A stretch of DNA of 64,000 nucleotides from Rhododendron vialii (lineage: Eukaryota > Streptophyta > Magnoliopsida > Ericales > Ericaceae): positions 8,047,501 to 8,111,500 of the forward strand of contig NC_080568.1 of NCBI RefSeq assembly GCF_030253575.1. The letters are read 5' to 3'. The notes below the pieces were generated by a model. It ran no database searches, was not told where the DNA came from, and was given only the letters and a program-made list of their open reading frames with translations. Position 1 is the stretch's first letter, and each line of letters opens with the position of its first letter. Positions 46,398 to 59,744 of the stretch are shown here, piece after piece. A program made the position numbers and the translations under genes.

Positions 46398-48515
46398 TGT
46401 AACGCCCCGATTTCTCAAGGGATTTTGAAAACATTAACCCTAAAATACACTGAATTTTACAAACTATTAGGCTCTTATTTATCCTTATACAAAAATTACA
46501 ATTTTAAAATAATACAAAAATCTATGTACATTTACTTAATAAAAGCAACTCCAGAGCGACTCTAATTTTGACACGAATTCCAAGCAACGTTGGCCCAGAC
46601 TCCTTTCCAGGGAATCCCACCTATATCAACTACTCCACTGTGAAATCCTGCACACTCTGGCAAATTGAACGCCGAAGCAAACGATTTGCCAGGATACAAA
46701 CGTATTCTGAGTGATAATTCATTAAGTAGAAATCCTAAAACCCAATATCACAATATGCAGATCAACAATATAATAATTCATAATACACCGAAGGTACAAA
46801 ATAATAACACATCGTCTTTTTCTTTATTATCCATCATCTTACATGTAATCTAAGGATTCTCTCCGCGAGATCCTTTCCTCCCACATCCACTAACTACAAT
46901 TGTCTCATCGGTCTACCCTTCCTCTTGCTTGTCCTGCACCAGGGTCCTAGGTGAGCGCATCTAAGTTATGTACCGAGTATGTTCTCACTTAAGACCATAA
47001 CAGGAGGATCGAGTCATCCCATGACGTATTGTACATTAGGGTCTGACATCCACTACCCCACGCTAACTATAACCGTCTCATGGGACCCATTCTCTTTCTC
47101 CAAGAGAAACTTCCCATGACGTATCATACATTAACGTCTCACTAACTATAACCGTCTCATGGGACCCATTCTCTTCCTCGAAAAGAAACTTCCCATGACG
47201 TATCATACGTTAGCGTCTCACTAACTATAATCGTCTCATGGGACCCATTCTCTTCCTCGAAGAGAAACTTTCCATGACGTATCATACGTTAGCAACACAA
47301 CACCGAGCCTCGCAAGTAACCCATTTCAACACAGGGCCCCATAGGTTACCCTTGCCATCGCCATGGCTCAATTCACAATCCACACAATCACACTTTCAAC
47401 ACTTTATCATTTTCCATTTACTTATCATCGTCTACATGATTCACTACTCGTAACCACCCCGGGAACCTATTTGTCCAATCTACAGCCACAACAAAATATC
47501 ACACGGTTCAACATTTCAACTAAAAGTACTAATAACACATAACCATGCGATAAAATTAATCATATCATAGAATTAATCATGCAAGTAATAAAATAATATT
47601 CAGTCAAACAATTAATTACTACACTTAAAATTAAGTTTATTTCTCTCATTTAGAAATTTTATAAACATTTCTACTATTTAAACATTTTTTTTAACTCTCA
47701 TATTAATTATAAATTTTACAACTAATTTTTATTGAAAAATACTTATTGCTAAATTTAGTATTTACTAACTATATTAAATATTAATATGAGATTTTTATAA
47801 CAACAAAATTATGAGAGATCGCCATGGTGTTCGGATAAGTGTTGTACGGTGTCTGTAGATCGCCATGGTGGTTTTGAAATCTCGAGGCAGCGTCCGGCGG
47901 CACTCCGACAGGGCCCGCAGCAGCGGTGTGCCCACGAAACTCACGGTGTGCACACACCTACGGCCACAACTCTCTCTCTCTCTCTCTCTATTTTAGACCC
48001 AACAATAAAATTGGGAGTGAAATAATATACTAGTGTTCAATTTTCGGATTATGTGGGTATGTATAATGAGAGAGAATAAGGTAGTGAGAAGGTGAGAGAA
48101 TAAGTGTAGAAGTGGTGAAATGAGGAAGGAGAGTGATACTGATAATGATAAAAAGATAAGGGACAAGTGCCACATTTGGGGAGGGTGTTTCAATTCTAAT
48201 GTATGTGGACGCATGTATGTACATGGTGAGAATGTATCTGGACGCTTTTATGTATAGGATGAGAGAGAGAAGTGGAGAGTTAGTTTGAATAGAGTTCTAC
48301 TTAGGGTTTAGATAGGAAAGATAAGAGATGATTATGAATCACTGATTCCCTGTATATCTAAAGTTTAAATACATATCTTATACAATAGTGTAAATAATAT
48401 CAACTGTACACATAATAATATATTTTAATTATTCAATCTAATTAATTATTGAATTAGGAATTTAATAATATAAATTTGTATTAAAAAAAATGGGCCAAAA
48501 ATCCGGGTCGTTACA
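46398..48515. mobile_element. Solo LTR (~2.1 kb) with TAAGT target duplication
   Basis: The element starts TGTAACGCCCCGATTTC and ends CCGGGTCGTTACA, so TG..CA ends with a 7-base inverted repeat (TGTAACG/CGTTACA). The flanks are identical 5-mers TAAGT (46393-46397, 48516-48520). Ends and length fit a Ty3/gypsy-type LTR. No primer binding site or coding follows, so it is solo. Confidence 0.85.
47063..47299. repeat. 79-bp tandem repeat, three copies, inside the solo LTR
   Basis: Units start CTAACTATAACCGTCTCATG at 47063, 47142 and 47221. Each contains CCCATGACGTATCATAC or a one-base variant. Confidence 0.9.
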
Positions 48516-48520
48516 TAAGT

Positions 48521-49560
48521 GAATAATGGTTACGGTCTTGTTATTATCAGTCCATTGGGTTAACGATAAGCACACTAGAAGATAATAAAAATATGTATTT
48601 CTGCTTATTTTTTACACCCTTTAATATACATTCACACACCTACTATTGTCAGCCCATTGGGCTGATTTTAGAATTTTCCTAATGGTTAATGCGAAAAAAA
48701 TGCATTGATATTTGTGATACGTGTATCGATGTTCGGAAAAAGTGTATTGATATGTGTGAAAATACATTGAAACTTAGGCTCCATCTAGAAACTAAAAAAA
48801 AGTCCTTATTTTTTAAGAAAGTAATTTCAAGCTCAAATATTATTGGTTTATTGAAATATAAAAATATGCAACATAGATCTTTTTTGGAAGATCTCGATGA
48901 GATCTTTTATATGATGCAAAAAAAATTGAAAAATTATTTTTCATTTACTTTATTTTTGAGTTTGAAAATGTGAAATAAACTGCTTATTTTTTAAGAGGGT
49001 TTCTGAAACGGGGCCTTGGACTTTTTTAACATGAAATATGGATTATCCACTTCCTATTGGGCTGAGATAAGCACGTGAATGGCTAGGGATTTGCTCTATC
49101 TTTAAGGTTTCAAGTTTGAAACTTCTCCAGTGCTATGAATTACTTTGGGGTCAGTTCATAACTCCGACTTTAATTGGGCTCATTCGCAAGTAGGCGGTGG
49201 AATTAAGCCTTCAAAATTAGTAAAAGAACGAGTAAACTGACTCGGACAGCTGAGTTATAAAAAAAACCCGGCTAGGATTTAGTAGTAATTGAATAATTTG
49301 CTGTCAAATAATCTTCAACTCTGTTAAAAAAAATAATAATAATCTTCAACTCTCCTTATTAGAACCTTCATCTAATTTTCTTTCCAAAAATATCTCCTGT
49401 CTATCTGTCCCTACCCCAAAAAAATACCATTATTTCTACCTCACCATAAAACCAATAAAGAACATCAAAACAGAAACCATTGAATCAATCAAAGTTTAGG
49501 GTTAGGGTTTTCCAATTTCTCCCCCAGTTTTTGAAAATCCCTCCCAACTCCAAGATTTGA
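48521..49560. other. Upstream region of the SBH gene; one MITE, otherwise nothing seen
   Basis: Apart from the MITE at 48776-49017 this is AT-rich sequence without a gene. It should contain the SBH promoter. Confidence 0.4.
48776..49017. mobile_element. MITE, same family as 7745-7977
   Basis: The ends AGGCTCCATCTAGAAACT and (other strand) AAGGCCCCGTTTCAGAAACC pair loosely. The interior GAAGATCTCGATGAGATCTT and following A run match the copy at 7745-7977. Confidence 0.55.

Positions 49561-49564
<4 letters not shown>

Positions 49565-49596
<32 letters not shown>
49565..49596 (+). repeat. (TC)n microsatellite in the SBH leader
   Basis: About 16 TC units, 48 bp upstream of the SBH start codon, probably in its 5' UTR. 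Confidence 0.95.
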
Positions 49597-49602
<6 letters not shown>

Positions 49603-49643
49603 TTTATATACCTATACAGGCCGCCTAAACCCATTTGGGTGCA

Positions 49644-52600
49644 ATGGATTTTAACGTCTCGGATGAGATACTGGGGACTTTTGTTCCGATTTTGGTGTAT
49701 TGGGTTTACTCAGGAATCTATATCCCACTTGGGTGTTTCGAGAATTACCGGTTGCACTCGAGGAAGGACGAGGACGAGAAGAACTTGGTGTCCAAACAGA
49801 CGGTGGTGAAGGGCGTTCTTCTCCAACAGATGGTTCAGGCTGTGGTCGCAATCATCTTGTTCACTGTACGTCCTTTTGTATATCATGAATATGTCTTATT
49901 ATGTTCGCTTTGTGATATGTGCTCATAATCTTGCCTTCTTTTGATATGGGTTTGTTTGGGTAAGAGCTTGAGATGATGAATTACCTCGTGTGTTGGCTAT
50001 GTTTTTTTTTTTTTAATTTTTAGATTACTCAGGTGTCCAGGCCAGCTTACGCGCACCTTGAGTAATCTTGGGACCCAATCCCACCGCCCCCTTGGGGTCT
50101 TTGGCTATGTTATTGGAAATTCTCTTTGGACTATTTGTGTGTGTATGGTGACTTCATAATTTGCGTCCAATGTACACACGTTTATATCACAAATATGTTT
50201 ATGTGTGTTTGCTTGTGATATGGTATTGAATGTTTGGGTTTTTGTGATATGGGATTGTTTGGGTAAGTGCTTCGGATGATGAATTGCCTCATATTTGGTT
50301 ATGTTAATGGAAGATTCTCCTTTTTACTCTATGGGCGTCTTTACAGGAAATTCTAGGAGCAGGTTTTGAGATTTTAGCTTTTAAAAAGTTGTTGTAGCAT
50401 TGATAAAAAAATTAACACACAGATTCTTGGATTATTGGGATTACTGGAAGCTGAAAAAGGTCTGATATATGGTTCTTAAGAAGCTGGGTTTGGGGATCAG
50501 ATTTTAGATTTTTGAGTATTCTGAAAGCTCATTTTAAGCTATGGTTGCAATCCTCTTGTTCATCGTAGGCCCCTTGTATAAATGTATATAGCATGAATAT
50601 ATGTATCTGTGTTTGCTTGTGATAAAATTTTGGATATTTGGGGTTTTCTGATACGGGTTTGTTTGGGTAAGTGCTTTTCAGATGATGAATTACCACGTGT
50701 TTGGTTAGCTTAATAAAAAAATAAACTTCCTTTTTACTATATGCGAGTGTTTATAGAAAGTTATTGTAGCAGGTTTCGAGATTTTAGCTTTTAAAAAGTG
50801 TTGCAGTAGTTGTAAAAAAATATCAAACAGATTCTTGGATTCCTAATAGCTGAAAAATGTATAAAATCTGATTCTAAAGAAGCTAGGTTTGGGCGTTTTT
50901 TCCGATTGCAACCCTCTTGTTCTTCGTACGCCCCTTTATATCATGAATATATCTGTATGTTTGCTTGTGGTATATATTGATTTTTTGCCTTATTCTGATA
51001 TGAGGTTTGTTTGGGTAAGTGCTTCAGATGATGAATTACCACGTCTTTGGTTATGTTATTGGAGATTCTCTTTGTACTGTGTGTGTCATGACTTCATAAT
51101 TTGCCTCTTTTTTGGATGTGCTTATTTGGGTGAGTGCATTTAATAGATGGATTATTCACTTTGTTTGGTTGTGTGAATAGAAAATTCTCTTTTTTAGGAT
51201 AATCCACGTCTTTTAATTCTCTTTCTGGTGGTGATTTTCCCTGCCTTTGACTATTAGGGGTGCATTAGCTTGCTGAATGAGTTTTGTAGATGATCCAGGA
51301 ATCCCTTGTGGGAAAAACCCTGTTGTATGTACAAAGAACCATGGGTTGCTGGAGAGTTGAAAACCGAACGTCCACTCCCTTAGTTGTGGTCGTTACCAAC
51401 TAATCTACCCCTTGGGGTTTTGGTTGCTAAATGCTAAACTACTTGTTTTGTTTGTATCGATCCATATTGGCAAAATTTTAAAATAGAGCTTCGGCCCATG
51501 TTACATGGATTTGGGTTTGAGTATCGGTTGCGTCCACACGCTGGACCTTCCTAAACTTAAATCTTAGGATATTGGGATATGTGCCTGAAAGTTTTTAAGT
51601 ATGGTCGCAGGGATGACACTTACAGTCTTTATACATTGGGTATCATTCATGAAGAAAAATGTGTCAATGATTCTACAAATGTACTTTAAATCAAGTGGGT
51701 TTAAGAAAAATTATGAAGTTTCTATTTCCTCTCAACATGAAAGGTTATAGATGTTTCTTTCCTAAATGATGTGAATCTTCCTCCCTCTCAAATATCATGT
51801 GAGTTCAAGGATCTAAATTCTGAGTGTCTATACTAGGTACAGGTGTCAAGACGCATGCACACGGCACACCATACCATACCCATCCCCTACCAATGTGTAA
51901 AGTGCTTGACACGTGACTTACATACCTTTAGAAGCGTTCATGTAACATTGGATACGGGGATGGTGGAAATGAGATAGGGGCATAAGAGGAAGGTTCTCTT
52001 TTTGGATTTTGAAGGAGGCAGGGAGGGTTGGGCTTTTGGCCTACAATTTCTATATCTTTGTAATGAGCACAACCTGGATCATGACTTTAACCGGTGCGGT
52101 AGATTTTGTCATCTAGTGACACCTTTTGAGGGAGAATAGTTATTTGCATGTGATGGCAAAACCTTTGGATTCATTGATCTGGATAATTTTAAAAAGGAGT
52201 ATGATGAGGTTGCAACAATCTGCATGTGCTTATGAAGAATAATTGGCATGTGCTGCCAAACAATGGGATTCCTGGATTTTGATTATAAAAAAGAGTGGTG
52301 AGGTTGCAAGAAAGTGCATATGCTTAAAATCATTTGTATTTTGTACTCCATACAGGGAACTATTGTGCTCTTAATGCTCGTTACAGTGAGTGTTCTGAGG
52401 TGCACCTAAATATATTACACACATACCTGAATTACAAAACTCACCTGGAGTATCCAACGTCATAGGGTTGAGTCGGGCTGGGACATGTGAAAAGCTGATT
52501 TTTATATGCCCAGGACTGAGTTGTGCACAAGACTGAGTTGAAGGGTGGCCTTTGCCTACATCTAAAAATATTGGATTCGTGTAACCTAGATTGGGGTATT

Positions 52601-55600
52601 TTTAGCTTGTAGTTGTTTTACTTTCTTTATCCATCATTTCTGCATTTGTTATATGAGAATATGTTTGTTCTATGAAGATTTACCCTAGGATTTTGTGGTT
52701 TTCAACATTCTGGGAACATCTGATATGATTCAGGGTCATATAGTCATATTAGTTGATGACTCTAGAAAGAGAATATTAGGTCAGGCAAAAGGGCACAGCA
52801 CAAAGCGTTTGACAAAACGTCTCACCCATTTGTCGGTTGAAGAGGTAAAAGAAATAAACCTAATCTGAGGAACTATTTCTGAAAATTTAGGTTTCCAAAA
52901 TACGTATGAGCATCTTATCGCCTCCGACATCATATGTTTCACTGTGATTTACATGGGAATCTCGTAATTGTAATCGGGATGTGTAGGGTAACAGTGCCTA
53001 GTGCCTACAAAAGCACCCAAGAGTTTTTCTCCCAAAAGTATCTCTCATAACTCAGATTGCCACTCGAGAGTGTATCTGTACTTCACTACGCACTCTGCGC
53101 GTGTGCCCACAACGATCAAATTATCCCGTATCTTATCTTTGTCAGAGCTGCTATGAGTACATACATGGGTTGTTGATAAAGGGTTTTCTTGCAAAAAACA
53201 AAGTTCAATGGAATTTGAGGTGAAAAGATGTTCTTAGCCAGCCTTGTACAGAGTCCTGAAAAGGAAGTTGAAGTAAAAGGAATTATTCTTTTGTTAATTC
53301 TTTTGGCAATATTAGGGCTCTGTTTTGATATATGTGAATTCCAATTGAAGATATTTCATGTGTAGTTAAGTAATTCAACTTTGATGGATAAGTGTGGAAT
53401 CAATGACACTAAAGACATATTATCGGTGGATTAACCATCTTTATAATTGGGGTTGCTTATCATATGAAAGGGAGAATTGAAGTTAAGCACGTATCCTGAA
53501 CACTTGATGGTGTCTATCTATTTCTCATTGTATTCTTGTATATGTTGGCTTAATTATAGGGGTCGTCCTTGTGAGAGCATGTTTATTATGCTATTAATTA
53601 CGAGCTTTAACATTTTAGTAAGTTTTTGGTCTTAATCCATGTGTTAAACATGATACTTCTGCATAATTGCCACTTAGGTTCTTGACTAATGCGCAACTTC
53701 AATTGGAGAAACATAGTGATCATTATAGAGGGTATTTCTGTTGTTAAAGACAGAAGCACACTGAAAGATGAGTTGCATTTAGTGTTAGTAATTTTGTGAA
53801 ATGCAGTAAAAAAAGGTAGGGCAATTATTAGGTACTACCGAGAGAAGGGAATTTTTCGGAATGGTTGGGCATAGACTTGGAGGCAGATATTGACAATTGA
53901 GGCCTACACAGGTTTTTGTGGATGAATCATTGATTCTTCTTTGAGCAACGTCATCAATTGTATAGCTTCAGTTTGAGTGACTATAATATTAGCTTGGTTG
54001 ACAACGCCCCAACATCTCAAGTTAAATGATGTCAATGAGTGAATAATCATGCCCTGACAACAGAAAAGTTACCGTTATTTGCAACCCATTCATTTAGTTA
54101 TAACTCGTAGCAACAGGTTTTGCATGGAGACTTCTTGATATTATCTCAAGATCCCAATATAGAGTGCTCAAAACAACAAAATTAATCACCTAAACTGCAT
54201 CTACTCATCTCTCTTCCATTTGACACATTTCTGTAGGTCTCTTGTCAAGGCCGAGACCCACTCCATGACCGTTTTCACATTATAAAGTTATGGAACGATA
54301 TCTGGCTAGTGGGTTTTCTCTATTACGTGTGCATTACTGCATCATGAATGCGACTCAGTCACGGCCATATTGAGTACATAATGTATCATCACGTATCAGT
54401 ATAAAGTATTTGTGAACTAGCTGAAGTTGAGTTGGATAGTAAAAGCTACGATAAAAATCCACAAGTACCTTGAAATCTGCAAGGAAAATGGAGACCAGAG
54501 AGAAAATTCTTCAGTAGGAAAAGTGAATCAAGTGTAGATTGGACTGGAACTTGTTAGAGAACATATCATTCTGCTCATTACAACTCGAAAGGGAGCATTT
54601 CTAAATTTTGCTGGGTTATTTATGTTGAAGGCGCACGGAGTGGTAGGAACTTAGTAGCATGAAGCGGGCGCGGGTGCAGGGTAGCAGAGGCACCTAGAAG
54701 CTCCTAAGGTTGGGAGCACCCAAAGAGTGTATATAGATTATATAAAAATATGTATATAAAATATCTTTAAATACTTAACCATTAAAGGAAAAGTGATACT
54801 TACTGAAATATTCCCGATCTTGAAGTGTAATTATTGGGAGTTATATATTCTCAATTTGTAAAACTTCTGGACTAATATGATTCTCATATTCTTATTTCCA
54901 CAATGGCATAACTCCCTTAAAAGTTAGAGAATAACTGCCTTAACGGCCCGATAAGCTCTCATCTTAGTTACGAGTGAGCTCCCATCAAGCTCCCATCTTG
55001 AGAGCGCCGATTCGAGCTCCCGTCTAGGGAGCACACCCATTTTAGAAGGATCCTGCTAGTAAGGGTAGGAATTTGGGAAGGATTGGAAAGCGTACTGGAG
55101 GAAAATCACACTTTTGGAGCAATTTTGTATAAATGATCAAATTGCAACTTCCTGCGAAGTGGCGTAATTACGTGGAGCTCAAAGAATTTGCTTCTATTAA
55201 GTAGGGGATTTTTGGAACAAAAAGTGAACATTCAAGCCATCTACACGCACATATAGATGGTAGAAAGTTAGAACTGTCAACGGAACTTCATAGTGATAAT
55301 GATTTCTCGATATTGCTGCACACTGAATTAGCATTTTTCATACTTCTCTCAGTACTTATTATCTATTACCAAACCAATTGCTTATTATGCATGATCCAGA
55401 GATAGTTTTTGATTTCTTATGTCCTCTTGTTTGTGTGTAGGTTACTGGAAATGACAGTGATGCTTCTGTGGTTCAACAGCCTCCTCTTGTTCTCTTCAGA
55501 CAGTTTGTCGTTGCAATGCTGGTTTTAGACACTTGGCAATACTTCATGCATAGGTATATGCATCACAACAAGTTCTTGTACCGACATATCCATTCCCAAC

Positions 55601-55989
55601 ATCACCGGCTTGTGGTTCCATATTCATTTGGAGCTCTATACAACCACCCGGTGGAGGGGCTTCTCCTTGACACAATAGGTGGAGCTCTATCTTTCCTCCT
55701 CTCCGGCATGTCTCCTCGGATGTCCATCTTTTTCTTCTCCTTCGCTACCATCAAAACAGTTGATGACCATTGTGGGCTGTGGCTTCCTGGGAACCTATTT
55801 CACTTTTTCTTCAGAAACAACAGTGCCTATCATGACATCCACCATCAGCTCTTCGGCACTAAATACAACTACTCACAGCCGTTCTTCGTCATGTGGGATC
55901 GAATGCTTGGCACTTACATGCCTTATTCACTTGAAAAGAGAGCTGGTGGTGGCCTTGAAGCAAAACCCGCTAAAGATTGCAAGGACTAG
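49644..55989 (+). CDS. Sphinganine C4-monooxygenase (sphingoid base hydroxylase, SBH type)
   Basis: Two exons, 49644-49865 and 55441-55989 (stop TAG), give 256 aa, close to plant SBH1/SBH2. The enzyme adds the C4 hydroxyl to dihydrosphingosine or ceramide in the ER, making phytosphingosine-type long-chain bases. It is in the fatty-acid-hydroxylase superfamily of di-iron membrane enzymes: His boxes are HRYMHH (111-116), HSQHH (125-129) and HDIHH (205-209). Hydrophobic segments at about 11-30, 58-75, 94-110, 148-181 fit ER membrane topology. Exon 1 ends TTCACT|GTACGT and exon 2 follows TGTGTAG; the phase is 0. The start ATG at 49644 gives MDFNVSDEILGTF, as in the family. The 5.6-kb intron contains a set of diverged repeats and a SINE fragment. 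The identification is firm; SBH1 versus SBH2 orthology cannot be told. Confidence 0.95.
49936..51180. repeat. Diverged repeats of a 300-400-bp unit in the SBH intron
   Basis: The phrase GTTTGTTTGGGTAAG followed by CTT.AGATGATGAATTACC (with small changes) occurs near 49948, 50260, 50658 and 51006, with a shorter copy near 51120. Each is followed by TTGGTTATGTTA-like text and a later TTTTAGCTTTTAAAAAGT block appears at least twice. This looks like serial tandem duplication. Confidence 0.75.
50013..50102. mobile_element. SINE fragment
   Basis: The text GTGTCCAGGCCAGCTTACGC followed by GCACCTTGAGTAATC is the decayed right part of a SINE type also seen at 61243-61290 and 62740-62850. Confidence 0.4.
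51181..55440. other. Rest of the SBH intron: no gene seen
   Basis: No exon or complete element that I can define. The part 54640-55040 has repeated GAGCTCCC / GGGAGC phrases and may be a repeat of unknown class. Confidence 0.35.
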
Positions 55990-58774
55990 TGGTGAACTAC
56001 TAGTTTATTGTAGTTGTTACCAAACATATACCACTAATATTAGTCTTTCCATGTGGTTAATTGTTTATCTGATTGGATGAGGGATCTTGACGTAGCAGTT
56101 AGGTTGCTCAATTACAACCTGGAGAAAACATGGGTTTGTTCAAAACACAGAATCAGCCTCCCCCTGCGCTCGGGCAAGGCTGCATATACCATATCCTCTC
56201 CGGACCGGGAGTCGCCTTTTAATTGCTACTTGACTTGTATAGGGATTGTTGTATCACTGGTTTTCTTTGTTCATGTAAGTTCTTGGTACTCATCAATAAT
56301 GGAAGTGAGAGCCGAATATTGTCATCATTTTATGTGGCCTTTGCTCTAGCCCAGTTTCTGATGTTTTCTTCCTGCTGGTTTGTTATATCACATTTCTGAG
56401 TGTGTATGAGATCTGCCTATGCATACGTTCTATTTCGGTCTAATGTGTTTCCAAATTTCTTTTTTCTGAATTATTGAGACTTGTTTATGACTCTAGGGTC
56501 GGCTAAGTCACATCGATCCTTCTAAATGACTAAAATACCCGTTACAGATGCTTGACGTAGATAAGGGATTAGGGTATGGTATTTGTGTCTGCAAGCGAAA
56601 TTTAAATTTACAAGGAACTATGCTTGGAACTCTTATATTATGATATGAAGTGACCTAAAACACTCAGCAAAAACTATTGTTTGAGAAAATAAAAGAACTA
56701 TGGGAATCAACAAATTTGGATTTTTTGGCGTATCTTCTTGTCTACTTAATCACCTATCTTCGTCAACCACCATACTAAGTACATGTAACATAGAGGTGAG
56801 TGCTGCATTTTACAATATGTTTGGCATGTTTAGGCTAAGCTGCAATTTTTGTATAGAAAATAAGTTGTCAGAATTTCAATGTAATGAATCAATTTCTGCA
56901 GTGACCAACATGCTTTCACTTCAAATTATGTGGCTAATTTGCAGAGAAAATGATAGGGTTGACAGTTGACACATTACCTGGACCATTTTCCCTACAAAAT
57001 ATACCCTTTTTTTTATCTTGTCAGATCATTAAACTTGAAAGCTGCTCTTTTGTCCTCTCAATCTTCTTTACTCCTACTCCTACCCTACCTGAAAGCATTA
57101 AATATTTTATCTCCCCAAGGGGTCCATGAATAAAATGCAAACCCTTATCCCAGGCTATCATTTTGGATGTACTTACCTAACTCAAATTATTGCCCTAGCC
57201 TTCCTCACTCTCTCTGTCAACATTGGCTGCTTAGCTTGGCAGTTTTCTTCTATTGGGTTACCACCTGACATGAATTTGTAGGCTACTCTGCTTATTCGTT
57301 GGAGTATTGTTCTCAATATCACATAACAAACTGCAATGTCGGGGGGCCGAGGTTATGGTTTCACAGAGCGATACATTACGGGCCTGAAAGAGCATGTTCG
57401 GTCCCACCCGGTGGTTATGGAGAATCGAATTCATAGATTGAGCGAGAAACTCCGAGTACTTATCCATTAAGTCAGTCATAGGGTTCACCAAAAAACAAAT
57501 TAACAAACATTTGGTTGTTAATCATTGCTTTGAGTTTCTTTCTGCTATTTTAATCAACACAAATGCATTCATTCTATCTTTATCTTTTCAAAATCACTTC
57601 TTAACCACATCCGAATATTTCGGGATTGGATCTCTAAAATAAAGAAAAAAAACTTTCATATTTCGGAAGAAATTGACCACTAATGGCTAGGTTTGGCTTA
57701 ATAAGCCATTTGGATAATTTTTGTCTTTGTTCAAATTTATTCACATTAGTCAGTTTTTTTGTCAATTTTTTTTGTGAATTATTGGTTTTTCTTAACGGGA
57801 GGAATCTGAAAAGTACTATAAAATTAAGTTCAAAACTAAATTTTGTTGAGTAAAGACAAAAATAATACAGATTTTTGAATCATTTTTGTGCTTATTATTA
57901 TTATTTTTAAAAACTTTGAACATAAACATTCCGCGTTTACAGATACTCATAGAGTATTAATAAATTACAACCTAAAATAAAAAAGTCAAACACGCCAAAA
58001 GCTTAATTAATTCGCTGAACCTATCAATCAAATCAATTTTCTAATTCCCAAATGTAATGCTGGAGATCATGAATCTATCTCATTCCCGTGTAGTACATGG
58101 AGTATATATTTCTATATATTATATATACTATTAATATTAACTCCATCATCAAAGGCATTTTTTTATGACCATTTTTGTTTGTTTGATTCTATATATGAAC
58201 AGATTCATTTCATTATGAACGAATAAGCCTTGAAGTTTGCTTATCCACACACAAAAAAAAAAAAGTCTCGATGTTTTACATTACATTGTCTTTTATGATG
58301 AGACAAATTCAAAATTGCTCGAATTTTGTAATCAGCAATTACTGACAGACCAATTTGATCATTTATATGCATAGATTTCAATATTATGTGATCGTCTATT
58401 TCATAGGAAACACTATGAGACTTATATTATCTGACATTTCCCTTCACATGTAGCCTTATTTGTGAGTCTATCAATGTGGTCTTTTTCTTTTTTAATGTGA
58501 AATGGAAAGAGCCCCGCTTTGATATCACATACAAATTTCGCATCCACCTGGAAAATTTAATCGGAGATTTTCTAATATTATAATTAGTGATTACCTATTT
58601 AGTATTCAATCAATGTGAGACAAAAAGCCAATTTTTCTAACAAACATATTGACGGTTCCGACATGATTATTCTATAATTCTTTCGCAAGCTTTCGAATAA
58701 TAAAAAGTGATGAGTCATATTTTGTGAAATGAGACCAAGCACGTTAAAAAATTCACCAACATATATAAAGCCTT
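55990..58774. other. SBH 3' UTR and intergenic; no gene seen
   Basis: The first ~90 bases and perhaps more are 3' UTR. Around 56085-56230 is a SINE-like fragment (separate entry). The rest is AT-rich without exons. Confidence 0.4.
56085..56230 (+). mobile_element. SINE-like fragment
   Basis: The text GGGCAAGGCTGCATATACC followed by CTCTCCGGACCGGGAG is close to the conserved 3' half of a widespread plant SINE type (GGGTAAGGCTGCGTACA). A and B boxes are not well preserved. Confidence 0.45.
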
Positions 58775-59013
58775 TGAGCTGAGGTTCTCTTAGGATCCTC
58801 TACTACTTGGTCGCGAACAGGACTCTTATCTTATGCCGACACCTAGTGTTGGATTGCCTCGACAGTGTGTCCATGAGCCTGTTAGCTTGGTGTGTTTTTC
58901 GAAGTAGCTCAAGTCTTAGATTTAATAGTTTTGGTTCATTCCTGTTTATTGGAATGAAATCTATTGCCTTCGGGCATTGTTAATGAAATGAATTGCTTGA
59001 CTGTTGATAAAAA
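58775..59013 (+). mobile_element. LINE 3' end fragment
   Basis: The end reads TGCCTTCGGGCATTGTTAAT, GAAATGAATTGCTTGACTG, then a run of A, similar in style to plant L1 tails. The target duplication was not identified. Confidence 0.5.
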
Positions 59014-59332
59014 AAATAGTAATAATAATTTTGCTAATATAAAAATAGGGTTGAATTGTACTCTTCATTATTTGTTTGGAAAATTCGAACAAGATAAAGG
59101 GAATGCAGTTCAATTCAAATAGTAAAATGTAGGGTCTAAATAAGGGGATGTATCTTTCTAGTTAGGAACTGTTTGATAGGATAATCCGGAATTGCCGTTT
59201 GTCATTTTTCAAAATTTTCCACCATTAACTCCAAATGGATCTATCCATCATGGACCCCATGATCATATTCATAAGGCCATGGTGGGTAGGAGAAAGAATT
59301 GATTGCAGGCAACCTAACAGACCTGAGAAAAA

Positions 59333-59496
59333 ATTTGGGCTTGCCAAAAAGGTCGTAAGTTTGAATCCTACGAAAGTCGAACATTCAAAAATTGGGACCA
59401 CCAGAGACTTGCTTGATCATTAACTTTGGACCTGAGAATTAGTCGAGGTGTGTGCCAAATGGCCCAATAATCGGGTTGTTGAATTAAAAAAAAAAA
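59333..59496 (+). mobile_element. 5'-truncated SINE with poly-A and 12-bp target duplication
   Basis: Flanked by GACCTGAGAAAA at 59321-59332 and 59497-59508. Inside: a B-box-like TTTGAATCC, then TTAGTCGAGGTGTGTGCC, ending in about 11 A. The same family as 59745-59945. Confidence 0.75.
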
Positions 59497-59744
59497 GACC
59501 TGAGAAAAGAGGTGGAGTCAGAATTTTCATCTAACAAAACTTTATAGATAACGTAAATGGAATTTATTTTTTTGTAATTTAGGAAATAAAAAGTTAATTT
59601 TTTTGAACAAAGTGAAAATTTAGATCATTTGAAAGGGGGAATGAGAGGGTAACCTGCAACTATAGTGAACAACAACATTTTCAAGAATCTAGTGGAAGCA
59701 GCAAAATTTTCAAGGGCAATTTTGTGAAAAGCTTTCTTAACCGA

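Noticed and set aside
48030-48224. Frames inside the 46398-48515 solo LTR
   Set aside because: They are low-complexity text from a (GAGA/TGAG)-rich tract within an LTR.
49651-49851. Frame on the minus strand opposite SBH exon 1
   Set aside because: It is the shadow of the SBH coding exon, with no independent support.
55679-56080. 133-codon frame overlapping SBH exon 2
   Set aside because: It is an alternative frame of the SBH exon, whose own frame carries all three His boxes.
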